Source: Blastomonas natatoria (GTDB lineage: Bacteria; Pseudomonadota; Alphaproteobacteria; Sphingomonadales; Sphingomonadaceae). Taken from it: a stretch of 64,000 bases of DNA. Shown one piece after another: positions 50,814 to 60,492 of the stretch. Position numbers and translations under genes: made by a program. Below the pieces are notes generated by a model. The model was given only the letters and a program-made list of their open reading frames with translations, was not told where the DNA came from and did no database searches. Every line of letters begins with the position of its first letter. Position 1 is the first letter of the stretch. The stretch is from the NCBI RefSeq assembly GCF_003201955.1, contig NZ_QJJM01000012.1, positions 1-64,000 on the forward strand. Reading direction: 5' to 3'.

Positions 50814-53330
50814 ATGTCCAAGACAGCATTGCTGCTGGTTACATCCTATTTCGCATTGGCCGCACCCGCATGGGCCGCCACGGAATCCGCAGCCGCATCA
50901 GACAGCGCGACAGCCGAGGCGGTCGAGGCCGATGCCGGGCAGCAGGATTCCGGCACGGCCGCCAAGCCCCCGCAGGAGATGTTCTCCACCGGCGTCGCCA
51001 AGGGTCGCGACCGGCTTGACAGTGCCACCTCGACGAGTGCGCTGCGCGGAGACGATATCACGCTGCTCGGCCCGCGTCCGATCGGCGAGGTATTGCGCAC
51101 CATGGCGGGCCTGCGCGTCGCCACCAGCATCGGCGAAGGCAACAACAACTATACCGTGCGCGGCCTTCCGCTTGCCGCCGGTGGCTCCAAGTACATGCAG
51201 ATCCAGGAAGACGGCCTGCCGCTGCTGGAGTTCGCCGACCTGTTCAACGTGGGCGCCGATGTCTATCTGCGCAACGACCTGACCGTAAACGCCATCGAGA
51301 CGATCCGCGGCGGCTCGGCCTCGACCTTCGCGTCGAATTCGCCGGGCGGGCTGATCAACATCCTGTCGCGCACCGGCGATGTCGAAGGCGGCTCCGTTCA
51401 ATTGACCACCGGGATCGACTTCGACACAAAGCGCGTCGATTTCACCTATGGCGGCCGACTGGGCGAGAACACCCGCTTCCATATCGGCGGCTTCTATCGC
51501 CAGGGCGAAGGCCCGCGCAACAACGGGTTCGACGGCTGGAAGGGCGGCCAGGTCAAGTTCAACATCACCCGCGAGTTCGAGAACGGCTATGTCCGCCTGT
51601 ATCTCAAGTATCTCGATGACCGCTCGCCGACCTTCGCACCCTATTTCGCCAACATTACCGGTACCAACGCCAATCCGCGCATCCGTAGCTTCCCGGGCTT
51701 CGACCTGCGCGACGACACCATCCTGTCCTCCTTCCTTGGCCCGGTGATCACGCTGGACCAGAACAACCAGCCTGCCGCCTTCCCGGTCGCCACCGGCCAG
51801 AGCGCCGAATCCAAGTCGATCGGGATTGAGGCCCAGTTCGAAGTGGCCGGCTGGACGATCACCGAACGCATGCGCTATGCCGCCAATGGCGGCGATTTCA
51901 GCCGCGGCTTTCCCAACACCGCCAATACCGTGTCGGCGTTTGCGGCTGGCCAAGGCGGGGTCGGCGCGTTTGCGCGCTATGCCAATGGACCGCTGGCAGG
52001 CCAGCTGATTGATCCCAATGCCATGATCAACGGCAACGGCCTGCTGTCGCTCTACTTCTTCTCGTTCGTGCGTGCGCGCTCACTCGACAATTTCACCAAC
52101 GACATCCGCGCCTCGAAGGTGTGGGAACTGCCCGACGGCAAGCTGACCACCACGGTCGGTGCCTATCTGGCAACCCAGGACCTCAACACCACCTGGCTTC
52201 ACACCGCGATGAACATCGATGCCAATGGCAACAATGGCACTGCCCAGGTCGACATCTTCAACGCGGCAGGTCAGCCGCAGACGCTCAATGGCTATTTCGC
52301 CTTTGCCCGCGCGACCAGCCTGTTCCGCCGCGCGTTCGACGTGAACTACAAGGTCTTCGCGCCTTACGGATCGGTCAACTACCAGTTCGGCAAGATCGCG
52401 ATCGGCGGAAGCCTGCGCTACGATACCGGCCAGGTGCGCGGTTCGCTGGTCGGCGCAGATCTCAACAATGGCAGTGTCGGCCTGATCACGCAGGACATCA
52501 ACAGCGATGGCGTGATCAACCCGGCAGAGCGGCGGGTCGCCTTCCTTCCGTTCGACCGGTCTGCACCCGTCAACTACAATTACGGCTATCTCAGCTATTC
52601 GGCAGGGATCAACTATCGCGCGGCAGAACCGTTCTCGCTGTTCGCACGCTATAGCAAGGGCGCCCGCGCCAATGCCGACAAGGTGCTGTTCACCCCGCTG
52701 ATCAACAATGCCGATGGCTCGATCCGCAGCCGGACGGACGAGCAGGACAATGTGAAGCAGCTCGAAGGCGGCTTCAAGTTCCGCAAGGACGGCCTGACGT
52801 TCAACGCCACGGCGTTCCGTGTCACGGCGGCCGACCATAATGTGATCAACGGCGCGGCCAACCGCACCGACCGCCGCTATCGTGCGACTGGTGTCGAGAT
52901 GGAGGGCGGCGTCCACAAGGGTCCGTTCAGCCTGATGATCGGCGCAACCTATACCAAGGCAAAGATTACCCGCGACCTGCTCGATCCGACACTGACCGGC
53001 AAGGAACCGCGCCACCAGCCCGACTGGACCTTCTTTGCCACACCTTCGGTCGATCTTGGCCGGGCCGTCATCGGTGCCAGCATCGTCGGTGTGACCAAGA
53101 GCTTCTCGCAGGATTCGAACCTGCTGGTCATGCCCGGCTTCACCACGGTCGACCTGTTCGGCCATGTCAAGCTGTTCAATGGCGGCAGCCTGCAGATCAA
53201 TGCGAATAACGTGTTCAACACGCTGGGCATTTTCGAGGTGAACCAGGCCAGCGTTCCGGCCAATGGCATCGGCTTTGCCCGGGCAATCAACGGACGGACG
53301 GTCTCCGCCTCGCTGCGCTTCGACTTCTGA
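50814..53330 (+). CDS. TonB-dependent outer-membrane receptor
   Basis: An 838-residue receptor with a signal peptide (MSKTALLLVTSYFALAAPAW, cleavage after AWA) and an Ala/acid-rich stretch. The plug domain spans about 70-200 (IGEVLRTMAGLRVATSIGEG, then NNYTVRGLPL and TIRGGSASTFASNSPGGLIN). A long beta-barrel ends in ASLRFDF with the terminal Phe of outer-membrane proteins. Such receptors import siderophores, vitamins or sugars with energy from TonB. No ligand can be read from sequence and no regulator is adjacent; AGGGGAAA lies about seven bases before the ATG. Confidence 0.92.
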   Translation: MSKTALLLVTSYFALAAPAWAATESAAASDSATAEAVEADAGQQDSGTAAKPPQEMFSTGVAKGRDRLDSATSTSALRGDDITLLGPRPIGEVLRTMAGLRVATSIGEGNNNYTVRGLPLAAGGSKYMQIQEDGLPLLEFADLFNVGADVYLRNDLTVNAIETIRGGSASTFASNSPGGLINILSRTGDVEGGSVQLTTGIDFDTKRVDFTYGGRLGENTRFHIGGFYRQGEGPRNNGFDGWKGGQVKFNITREFENGYVRLYLKYLDDRSPTFAPYFANITGTNANPRIRSFPGFDLRDDTILSSFLGPVITLDQNNQPAAFPVATGQSAESKSIGIEAQFEVAGWTITERMRYAANGGDFSRGFPNTANTVSAFAAGQGGVGAFARYANGPLAGQLIDPNAMINGNGLLSLYFFSFVRARSLDNFTNDIRASKVWELPDGKLTTTVGAYLATQDLNTTWLHTAMNIDANGNNGTAQVDIFNAAGQPQTLNGYFAFARATSLFRRAFDVNYKVFAPYGSVNYQFGKIAIGGSLRYDTGQVRGSLVGADLNNGSVGLITQDINSDGVINPAERRVAFLPFDRSAPVNYNYGYLSYSAGINYRAAEPFSLFARYSKGARANADKVLFTPLINNADGSIRSRTDEQDNVKQLEGGFKFRKDGLTFNATAFRVTAADHNVINGAANRTDRRYRATGVEMEGGVHKGPFSLMIGATYTKAKITRDLLDPTLTGKEPRHQPDWTFFATPSVDLGRAVIGASIVGVTKSFSQDSNLLVMPGFTTVDLFGHVKLFNGGSLQINANNVFNTLGIFEVNQASVPANGIGFARAINGRTVSASLRFDF

Positions 53331-53359
53331 CGCCCGGCTGGGGGGCTAGCCTGGTGCGC

Positions 53360-53392
53360 TCAGGCGCTGTCGGCATCGCCGGCGGCGCCTGA
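53360..53392. terminator. Hairpin between convergent receptor and kinase genes
   Basis: TCAGGCGC (53360-53367) pairs perfectly with GCGCCTGA (53385-53392). It lies between the stops of the TonB receptor (53330) and the kinase (53398), so it may stop transcription from both sides. No T-run. Confidence 0.45.
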
Positions 53393-53397
53393 TTGCA

Positions 53398-55044
53398 TTA
53401 CTGGACGATGCCCTGCCCTTCTGCCAATCGCGGCAGAAACAGGGTCATCGCGGTGCCCTTGCCCGGCTCGCTCTCGATCGCAAGGCCGCCGCCCGACTGG
53501 TGGGTGAAGCCATGCACCATCGACACGCCAAGGCCAGTGCCCTTGCCGGGCTGCTTGGTGGTGAAAAAGGGTTCGGCAACGCGTGCAAGCACTTCGGGCG
53601 TCATCCCGCTGCCATTGTCGATCACGCTGATCGCGGCATAATCGCCATCGGCCAGTTCGCATCCCACCACATCCCCAGGCACACGGATCATGCGCGCGAC
53701 GATGCAGATCGACCCGCCATCGGGCATGGCATCGCGCGCATTGATGACAAGATTGAGCAGGGCAGACTGGAGCTGCGCGGCATCGGCCATGATTGCCCCG
53801 CACTGACCGTCATTTTCGATCGTCACGCTGATGCCCGAGCCTGCGGAAACGTGCAGCAGCGGCTCCAGTTCGGCGAGAAAGGTCGCAACATCGATCCGTT
53901 CCGGATCGAGCCGCTGCTGCCTGGCAAAGGCCAGAAGCTGCTTGACCAGCCCGGTGCCGCGCATGGCCGCATTGGTGCTCATGTCGACCAGCTTGAGCGC
54001 ATCGGGATCGTCGATCCGGCGTCCGATCAGTGCCAAGCCGCTCAGCACGGCGGCGAGGATATTGTTGAAATCATGAGCAACGCCAGCGACCAGCCGCCCC
54101 ATCGCCTCCATCTTCTGGCTGCGTATGAGGGCGTCCTGCGTCGCCTCGCGGCGGGCGATCTCGTCGGTCAGCTGGGCGTTCGCCTCGTGCAGCGCAGCGG
54201 TGCGCCGGGCCACCGTCATCTCCAGATCATCAGCGAGTGCGCGCAGCGCCCGTTCTGCCTGAACCCGTTCCTCGATCACCGTGCCCGAAGGGATCAGCCC
54301 TGCAATCTGGCCGGTGGCATCGCGCAGCGGAGCGAGCTGGAAATCGATCGTCACCAGCGCGTCGCCGAGTTGCACGGGCACGTCGTAGCGCACCACCTGC
54401 CCGGTCCCCGCCGACGCGACCGCCGCTTTGAGCCGATCCTGCACTGCCGTGTCATAAGACCACCATGGCGCGTCCCAGAACGGCCTGCCAACCACGTCGG
54501 CAAGCGCCAGCCCGGCAGCCTCCAGCGGGGCGCGGTTGGCATAATCCACATGCCCGTCAAGCGTGAGCACACCCACAAAGGCGAACAGCTGGTCGAGCAC
54601 GCGGCGCAGCTGGTCCTCGCTTTCGCGCAGTTCGCGATCCTGCCTCCGTTGCTCGGTCACATCCTCGCAGATGATGCCGATACCGGTAACCTCGCCAGTG
54701 TCGGCAAAGATGGGATAGAATTGCTCGCGCCACTCGCGGATCTGGCCGGGATAGGCCAGTGTCGTGCCGGTAATCGCAACATCGCGCAGCGGTTCCCCGC
54801 TCTCGATCACCCTGAGCAGGATGGGTTCGGCGGTCGCGCGCAGATCGGGCACCAGGTCCCACACCTTCCTGCCGACATGCGCTTCGGGCGGAACGCCGTT
54901 CATGTCGGCCAGCGCCGGGTTCACCCGGACGAACCGGAGCTCCCGATCGACGAGACCCAGGCCCAGCGGCGCACGGGCATACAGCGCATCCAGCTCCGCA
55001 GCGCTGGTCGCGTCCTCGATACGCAATGGCTGGATATCGCCCAT
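53398..55044 (-). CDS. Soluble PAS-PAS hybrid-type sensor histidine kinase
   Basis: A 548-residue kinase without membrane segments. Two PAS domains lie at about 18-135 (LYARAPLGLGLVDRELRFVR and onward, followed by VTEQRRQDREL) and 140-265 (LDQLFAFVGVLTLDGHVDYA). A coiled-coil linker leads to the phosphoacceptor His in GRLVAGVAHDFNNILAAVLS. The ATPase domain is complete: LLNLVINARDAMPDGG, VIDNGSGMTPEV and GKGTGLGVSMV. The ATG at 55044 is preferred because GGGAG lies seven bases upstream. No cognate regulator is adjacent. Confidence 0.85.
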   Translation of the reverse strand: MGDIQPLRIEDATSAAELDALYARAPLGLGLVDRELRFVRVNPALADMNGVPPEAHVGRKVWDLVPDLRATAEPILLRVIESGEPLRDVAITGTTLAYPGQIREWREQFYPIFADTGEVTGIGIICEDVTEQRRQDRELRESEDQLRRVLDQLFAFVGVLTLDGHVDYANRAPLEAAGLALADVVGRPFWDAPWWSYDTAVQDRLKAAVASAGTGQVVRYDVPVQLGDALVTIDFQLAPLRDATGQIAGLIPSGTVIEERVQAERALRALADDLEMTVARRTAALHEANAQLTDEIARREATQDALIRSQKMEAMGRLVAGVAHDFNNILAAVLSGLALIGRRIDDPDALKLVDMSTNAAMRGTGLVKQLLAFARQQRLDPERIDVATFLAELEPLLHVSAGSGISVTIENDGQCGAIMADAAQLQSALLNLVINARDAMPDGGSICIVARMIRVPGDVVGCELADGDYAAISVIDNGSGMTPEVLARVAEPFFTTKQPGKGTGLGVSMVHGFTHQSGGGLAIESEPGKGTAMTLFLPRLAEGQGIVQ

Positions 55045-55564
55045 GAGATGCTCCCGCTGCATTCAATCGCCAAACGGCCGCAACTTTGAAAACGGCAGCG
55101 CTGCTCACGCCTCAGCCGGTTTATCCGTCCAGCTTGCTTGACGTCCAATGAAATATGCGTCTCGTTTGCAGAAATCGCAGACAATCCTCGCCAGACCGGC
55201 CCTGATTTATTGCTATATGTTAACTGACCCCACCGATTTGGGGATTGACCGGTCGTCTGATGTTCAGCGCATGCGCGCGAGGGCCCGGATCAACTGACGC
55301 AACCAGCCTTGCGGAACTGCGAGTCCCTTCATGCCTTAGCGGCTGCGCCAGCCGTCCTTCGGCATGTACCCGGTTGCAAAGCGCGCGGGGACTGACCTGC
55401 AAACACCCTCGTCAAACCTTGTCTTGCTGTCAGCCGTGCAGGCTTGCAGAAATGGTCGATGGATTGGCTGATCTCGCTTCTCGGACGATGTGCATTCTTC
55501 AACGCGGGCATCTTGACGCCGCGCTGGGATTGCCGCCTTTGGAACTCAGTCCGACGGAGGAATG
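55045..55564. other. Intergenic stretch without a convincing gene
   Basis: The 520 bases between the kinase and the Cys-rich protein hold only short open frames without recognisable domains. A small stem CCCC-N8-GGGG near 55229-55244 is followed by GATTGACCGG. The last bases contain the GGAGG ribosome site of the next gene. Promoters in both directions are expected, but none is clear by eye. Confidence 0.4.
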
Positions 55565-56800
55565 ATGAACATTTTCAGATGGTTTTTCGGCGCCGCTCTT
55601 GCCGTTCTGCTCGCAGGTCCGGCTGGGGCCCAGCTGACGATGCCCGATGGCACGGTGGTTGCCCTCGAGGACCTGCGAACCGCCGACCAGGCCTGTGCTT
55701 CCGGGTCGGATCAAGCGTGTCTTGTGGCGGGAATGGCGGCACGCCATGCAGCGTGGCAGCCGATGGATATCGACAGGGCGGCGGCCGCCTTTGCCCGGGC
55801 ATGCAGGGCGGGGCTTGGCATGGGCTGCCTTGGTGAGGCGGAGATTGCCGCTGCACGCAGCGGCGCGCGCCGGGACCTGAAGCTTGCAGCGGACCGCTGG
55901 GCCAGAGCGAACACCCTTTTTTCCGCCGCTTGCGAGAAGAACCTGGCCATCGGCTGCCATAATCTGGCGGACATGCTGGCGACCAATGCGACAATGATCG
56001 ACAAGCCTCGGGCGGTGACTCTCCTTGCCAAGGCCTGTTTCGACCTTAGGCATGGCGCATCCTGCGTCGCTGGCGCGGCGCTCACCGAACCTTCCGTATC
56101 GCCGGTTCATGATCCGGCGCTCGCCATGCGGTTTGCCGCTGCCATCGATCCGGCACTGGACGCCGAATGCAGGCAGCAGCGCCCGGGCGCCTGCGCGCAA
56201 CTGGCACTATGGCTTGATGGCCGTCCGCAACCGAAGGACAGCGCGCGCATTGCGGCGCTGGCGGACAGCGCCTGCAGTGCGGGTGCGGGCGCGGGCTGCT
56301 CGCTTGCGGCAAGTCTGGTCCGGCGCGAAGACTCCAGCGCCGAGGGCTGGGACCGTCAGATAGCCTATCTCGACAAGGCTTGCGGCACCCGATTTGCCCG
56401 CTGCGCCGAGTTGGCCGAGGCGATGCGGGAGCATCCCCCGATCCGGACGATCGACACCGGCCTGCTGTTCCTTGCGGACATCAAGGCGTGCCTTGGCGGC
56501 ATGCAGGAGCATTGCTGGCGACTGTACGAACCTGCGGCCCGGCTGAATGCAACCGAGCTGGCCCAGCTGGTCGAGACGTTCGATCAGGCCTGCCTCAAAC
56601 TGCTTCGACCCAGCGCCGAACTGTGCGCTTCAGCCGCAAGCAATCATCTTGAGCGCGCCGAGGCCCTGGCGGCCGGTGCGGCATCGGACCGCGAGGAGGC
56701 AAGGCGGCTGTATCGGCGTGCGCTGGAACTGCCGGAAGATGCAGACGATAATCCCACTGCGCACAGCGAAGCCCGAGCCTATCTCGATGCCGGAAACTGA
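55565..56800 (+). CDS. Exported cysteine-rich Sel1-like repeat protein
   Basis: A 411-residue protein with a signal peptide (MNIFRWFFGAALAVLLAGPA, cleavage after GAQ). It is built of helical repeats in which two cysteines lie eight residues apart: ACASGSDQAC, ACRAGLGMGC, ACEKNLAIGC, ACFDLRHGASC, ACSAGAGAGC and ACGTRFARC. This is the Sel1-like pattern of Helicobacter cysteine-rich proteins, where each pair forms a disulfide, so the protein is expected in the oxidising periplasm. The second ATG at 55565 has a better-spaced GGAGG than the first at 55562. Function unknown. Confidence 0.7.
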   Translation: MNIFRWFFGAALAVLLAGPAGAQLTMPDGTVVALEDLRTADQACASGSDQACLVAGMAARHAAWQPMDIDRAAAAFARACRAGLGMGCLGEAEIAAARSGARRDLKLAADRWARANTLFSAACEKNLAIGCHNLADMLATNATMIDKPRAVTLLAKACFDLRHGASCVAGAALTEPSVSPVHDPALAMRFAAAIDPALDAECRQQRPGACAQLALWLDGRPQPKDSARIAALADSACSAGAGAGCSLAASLVRREDSSAEGWDRQIAYLDKACGTRFARCAELAEAMREHPPIRTIDTGLLFLADIKACLGGMQEHCWRLYEPAARLNATELAQLVETFDQACLKLLRPSAELCASAASNHLERAEALAAGAASDREEARRLYRRALELPEDADDNPTAHSEARAYLDAGN

Positions 56801-56856
56801 GCGCTATCCCGTCACGATCGCGTCAGCCGCATCTGGCGGCCGCGCGGCGGGTTGGC

Positions 56857-57303
56857 CTAGCCGAACCTGCGGCGCAGCGTCTTTTCGGGGGTATGCGCGG
56901 CCTTTGCGGCCATGCGGGTCGGCGTCAGTTCGTCGTCCATGGCCAGAAGCCACGCCTCGGCCTCGTCTATATCGGTGAAGAACCGTGCGCTACGCCCTTC
57001 GCTTGCCCGGACAAGCTGCTTGCGCGCGAGCGAGAGGGAAAACACGAAGGCGAGCTTGCGCGAGCGATAGCGGGGATTGGCCAATACCGAGCCAAAGGCC
57101 TGCACGATCTCCTGCGGCTGGATCTTCATGTCGCGAACATCCACCAGGGTGACATGCGCGTGCGGGCCGCAGGTCAGCTGTTCATGGGCCGCATCGCGGG
57201 CCGCAACATAGCGCTCCACATCGGCCGCCTCGAAAAAGCCGGCCAGATAATGCCGAACGAGGTTGGTTACCGGATCGGCCTGAACTGTGAAGATTGCCCC
57301 CAT
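56857..57303 (-). CDS. STAS/SpoIIAA-like protein
   Basis: A 148-residue soluble protein: VQADPVTNLVRHYLAGFFEA near 7, DVERYVAARDAAHEQL near 28, VTLVDVRDMKIQPQEIVQAF near 51, RKLAFVFSLSLARKQLVR near 82, then RSARFFTDIDEAEAWLL. This alternation of strands and helices fits the SpoIIAA-like/STAS fold, which often regulates sigma or stress factors. No catalytic residue can be named. Monocistronic. Confidence 0.6.
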   Translation of the reverse strand: MGAIFTVQADPVTNLVRHYLAGFFEAADVERYVAARDAAHEQLTCGPHAHVTLVDVRDMKIQPQEIVQAFGSVLANPRYRSRKLAFVFSLSLARKQLVRASEGRSARFFTDIDEAEAWLLAMDDELTPTRMAAKAAHTPEKTLRRRFG

Positions 57304-57398
57304 AACGGCGGATTAGCGCGAGTCTGTGAAAAAATAGTAACCGCAAACCTATCAACATTTGGGGCTTGTCGGCCCCAGTCGCGCAAGCGCCGTTCGTG

Positions 57399-58595
57399 TC
57401 AGTAGAGGCCGAACGACCCGATCCCATCCCAGGCTGTTTCGTCCGGACGCGTGATCGCGTCCAGATCGCCCGGCTCGGCCGCTGCATCATCCACCCATTC
57501 GCGCAGCAGCGGGCCGCCGTTGATCACGTCGATGGCGAGCTTGCCGATTTCATATTCATACGGGAAGTCGCGCCAGAGCGGGTAATCGGGCCAGAGCGCG
57601 CGGATTGCCTTGAACGCCAGGGCCTGAACACGCCAGGGACGGAAAGCCTGATGGTCGTAGAAGCGCCCCTCGGCATGGATATGCACGCCATGGCAGAGCT
57701 CGCCGACATGCTTGTGGAAAGTCGGCTCGAACCAGATTTCGCGCAGGGCGCATCCGGCCAGCCATTCGGGCGCCAGTTCGCGCATCCTGGCAATCACGTG
57801 GCGCGCGTTGATGTCCGGCGCTCCGAAGATCTCGAGCGGACGGGTGGTGCCCCTGCCCTCGCTCAGCGTCGTGCCTTCCAGCATCACCGTGCCGGCATAG
57901 GCGCGCGCCATGTTCACATTGGGCGCATTGGGGCTGGGGTTGATCCACAGGCGATCCGACGGCCAGCCGAAGCCCGGCGCGGTTTCGGGCTGCCAGCCCT
58001 GCATCGCGACAACCCCGTAATCGACATCCAGTCCGTAGTGGCGGATGAACCAGTGCCCCATCTCGCCCAGTGTCAGACCATGGCGCATCGGCATCGGCCC
58101 AGCGCCGACAAAGCTCTCCCACCCCTCGCGCAGCGTCAGGCCTTCGACCGGACGCCCGGCAGGATTGGGGCGATCGAGCACCCATACGGATTTGCCCTGC
58201 GCCGCCGCTGCCTCCAGAATGTACAGCAGTGTAGTGACAAATGTGTAGATACGGCACCCCAGGTCCTGCAGGTCGATCAGGATCACATCGAAACTGTCCA
58301 TCATCGCCTGGGTTGGGCGCCGCACTTCGCCATAGAGGCTGAACACCGGAATGCCGAGAACCGGATCGATGAAATCCGGGCTTTCGACCATATTGTCCTG
58401 CTTGTCGCCGCGCAGGCCGTGCTGCGGACCGAAAGCGGCCGTAAGCGTGATATCGTCCAGCGCAGCCAGGGCATCGAGCGAGTGGGCAAGGTCTGCCGTC
58501 AGCGAGGCGGGGTGCGCCAGCAGTGCGACGCGTCGCCCTTTCAGCGGTGCGCGCAGATCAGGCTCTGCCAGAAGTCGATCGATACCGAAAAGCAT
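57399..58595 (-). CDS. DUF1343 / NamZ-like exo-beta-N-acetylmuramidase
   Basis: A 398-residue protein of DUF1343, of which characterised members (NamZ) remove terminal N-acetylmuramic acid from peptidoglycan fragments. Conserved blocks are GRRVALLAHPASL near 20, TAAFGPQHGLRGDKQDNM near 52 with the catalytic-region Glu/Asp, FDVILIDLQDLGCRIYTFVT near 102 and PNPAGRPVEGLTLREGWESF near 143. Further on lie EGTTLSEGRGTTRPLEIFGA near 245 and FEPTFHKHVGELCHGVHIH near 295. No signal peptide is seen, so it acts in the cytoplasm on recovered muropeptides. AGGG lies just before the ATG; upstream open frame is not used. Confidence 0.88.
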   Translation of the reverse strand: MLFGIDRLLAEPDLRAPLKGRRVALLAHPASLTADLAHSLDALAALDDITLTAAFGPQHGLRGDKQDNMVESPDFIDPVLGIPVFSLYGEVRRPTQAMMDSFDVILIDLQDLGCRIYTFVTTLLYILEAAAAQGKSVWVLDRPNPAGRPVEGLTLREGWESFVGAGPMPMRHGLTLGEMGHWFIRHYGLDVDYGVVAMQGWQPETAPGFGWPSDRLWINPSPNAPNVNMARAYAGTVMLEGTTLSEGRGTTRPLEIFGAPDINARHVIARMRELAPEWLAGCALREIWFEPTFHKHVGELCHGVHIHAEGRFYDHQAFRPWRVQALAFKAIRALWPDYPLWRDFPYEYEIGKLAIDVINGGPLLREWVDDAAAEPGDLDAITRPDETAWDGIGSFGLY

Positions 58596-58627
58596 ATGGG
58601 CCCTCGCTGCAACAGGATGCGCGCTGT

Positions 58628-59155
58628 TTAGCCAAGCTGCGCGGCAAAACAATCGGGGTGATGAAAATCGGGCTTTCCTGGCGGATGGGCAAGCGACCAG
58701 TAGGATTTGCTGCCGTCGCGCGCCTCGATCACGGCAGTGATGGCCAGCCGCCAGGGCGGAGCACCGATCTGCGACGCGAGTCCGCTCAGGCCGAGCGTGA
58801 CGGCCGAGAGGCCCGCAGCGTCCGTCATGATCTGCGGCTCTTCTTCCATCGCCATGTCGCGCATCCCGGCACGATAGGCATCGAAGGCATAGGCTGCCCA
58901 GGCGCCCGATCTGGCAAGGTTGAATTCGGCATAGCCGGGCGTCGTGGGAGAGGCGACGAAAGCCTCGAGGCAGCTGTGCTGCCACAGGCCATCCGTGCGG
59001 CCCGAACCGCTGTCGTGCCAGCGGATCAGGCATTCGGGATCATCGACATGATAGTCGATGCGCAATCGGCTCTGCGCGTCCATCGACCAGCCGACCGAAA
59101 GGCCGACCCCTGGGGGCGGCGGAAAATCGTCATGAGGGACAAGCGCGTGTATCAT
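58628..59155 (-). CDS. DOMON-like domain protein
   Basis: A 175-residue soluble protein with the DOMON-like/carbohydrate-binding beta-sandwich: LSVGWSMDAQSRLRIDYHVD near 18, GLWQHSCLEAFVASPTTPGY near 56, EFNLARSGAWAAYAFDAYRA near 78 and WSLAHPPGKPDFHHPDCF at the end. It lies 32 bases before namZ on the same strand. The family is often found beside sugar metabolism genes, so a sugar- or heme-sensing role is possible. Confidence 0.75.
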   Translation of the reverse strand: MIHALVPHDDFPPPPGVGLSVGWSMDAQSRLRIDYHVDDPECLIRWHDSGSGRTDGLWQHSCLEAFVASPTTPGYAEFNLARSGAWAAYAFDAYRAGMRDMAMEEEPQIMTDAAGLSAVTLGLSGLASQIGAPPWRLAITAVIEARDGSKSYWSLAHPPGKPDFHHPDCFAAQLG

Positions 59156-59229
59156 GTGCCCCGGTGTCGCGCCTGCACGGGTGCAATTCAAGCCTGCTCG
59201 TCCCCCAGACATCACCGGCCGCGCAAGCG

Positions 59230-60372
59230 CTAGCCCTGCCTGGCGTAATAGCGCGCGCGAAAATCGTTGCCGAACTGCGCCATCCGCCCCTCGCCGATCG
59301 CTGCGCGCATGGCCGCCATCAGGTCCTGGTAGAAGCGCAGATTATGCTCGGTCATCAGCATCGCGCCCAGCATCTCGCCCGACTTGACCAGATGGTGAAG
59401 ATAGGCTCGGCTGAACCGGGTGCAGGCGGTGCAACCGCACGCCTCGTCCAACGGCCCCTGATCCTCGGCGTGCCTGGCGTTGCGGATGTTGACTGGCCCG
59501 TCCCAGGTGAACGCCTGGCCGTTGCGCCCCGATCGTGTCGGCAGCACGCAATCGAACATGTCGACACCGCGCTCGACCGCGCCGACCAGATCGTCGGGCT
59601 TGCCCACGCCCATCAGATAGCGCGGACGGTCCTCGGGCAGCTGGCCGGGCGCATAATCGAGCACGCCGAACATCGCCTCCTGCCCCTCGCCCACCGCAAG
59701 CCCGCCGATGGCATAACCGTCAAAGCCGATCTCGCGCAGCGCATCGGCGGATTGCTGGCGCAGCTGCTCGTCGAGCGAGCCCTGCTGGATGCCGAACAGG
59801 GCCGCGCGCTGCGCATGCTCACCGCCGCTGTCGAAGCCCTCGCGGGAGCGGCGTGCCCAGCGCATCGAGCGTTCCATTGCCGCCGCCTGGACATCACGCG
59901 TCGCGGTCGCGGGAACCAGCTCGTCGAACGCCATGACGATATCCGATCCGAGCAGCCGCTGGATTTCCATCGAACGCTCGGGGCTCAGCATGTGCTTCGA
60001 ACCATCCAGATGGCTGCGGAACGCGACTCCCTCTTCGGTCACCTTGGTCAGCGCCGACAGGCTCATCACCTGATAACCCCCGCTGTCCGTCAGGATTGGG
60101 CGCGGCCAGTCCATGAATTTGTGCAGCCCGCCCAGCCGCGCGACGCGCTCGGCGCCGGGGCGCAGCATCAGGTGATAGGTATTGCCCAGGATGATGTCCG
60201 CGCCCAGTTCGCGAACCTCGGCAGGCTTCATGCCCTTGACCGTCGCAGCGGTGCCGACCGGCATGAAGGCGGGCGTGCGGATCGTGCCGCGCTTCATGGC
60301 AAGTTCGCCGAGCCGCGCCTTGCCGTCGCGCGCGGTCACGGAGAAGGCGAATCTGGGAGAAGTCTCGGTCAT
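59230..60372 (-). CDS. tgt: Queuine tRNA-ribosyltransferase (TGT)
   Basis: A 380-residue enzyme exchanging guanine for a queuosine precursor at position 34 of tRNAs Asp, Asn, His and Tyr. The nucleophile Asp is in [15 protein letters not shown] near 91, a second family block is [16 protein letters not shown] near 274, and the Zn2+ site reads [17 protein letters not shown] near 314. The family start [20 protein letters not shown] fixes the ATG at 60372. Confidence 0.95.
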   Translation of the reverse strand: MTETSPRFAFSVTARDGKARLGELAMKRGTIRTPAFMPVGTAATVKGMKPAEVRELGADIILGNTYHLMLRPGAERVARLGGLHKFMDWPRPILTDSGGYQVMSLSALTKVTEEGVAFRSHLDGSKHMLSPERSMEIQRLLGSDIVMAFDELVPATATRDVQAAAMERSMRWARRSREGFDSGGEHAQRAALFGIQQGSLDEQLRQQSADALREIGFDGYAIGGLAVGEGQEAMFGVLDYAPGQLPEDRPRYLMGVGKPDDLVGAVERGVDMFDCVLPTRSGRNGQAFTWDGPVNIRNARHAEDQGPLDEACGCTACTRFSRAYLHHLVKSGEMLGAMLMTEHNLRFYQDLMAAMRAAIGEGRMAQFGNDFRARYYARQG

Positions 60373-60492
60373 GGCGGCGCGCTCTAGCGGCTTTGGCGAC
60401 CGGGGGCAAAGGGTGAAGCCTGCGGGGTTTGACGATTCGCGCGCCTTGTGTCAGCCATAAGCAAGGACGCAACCCACCAGAAAGCCCCGCCC

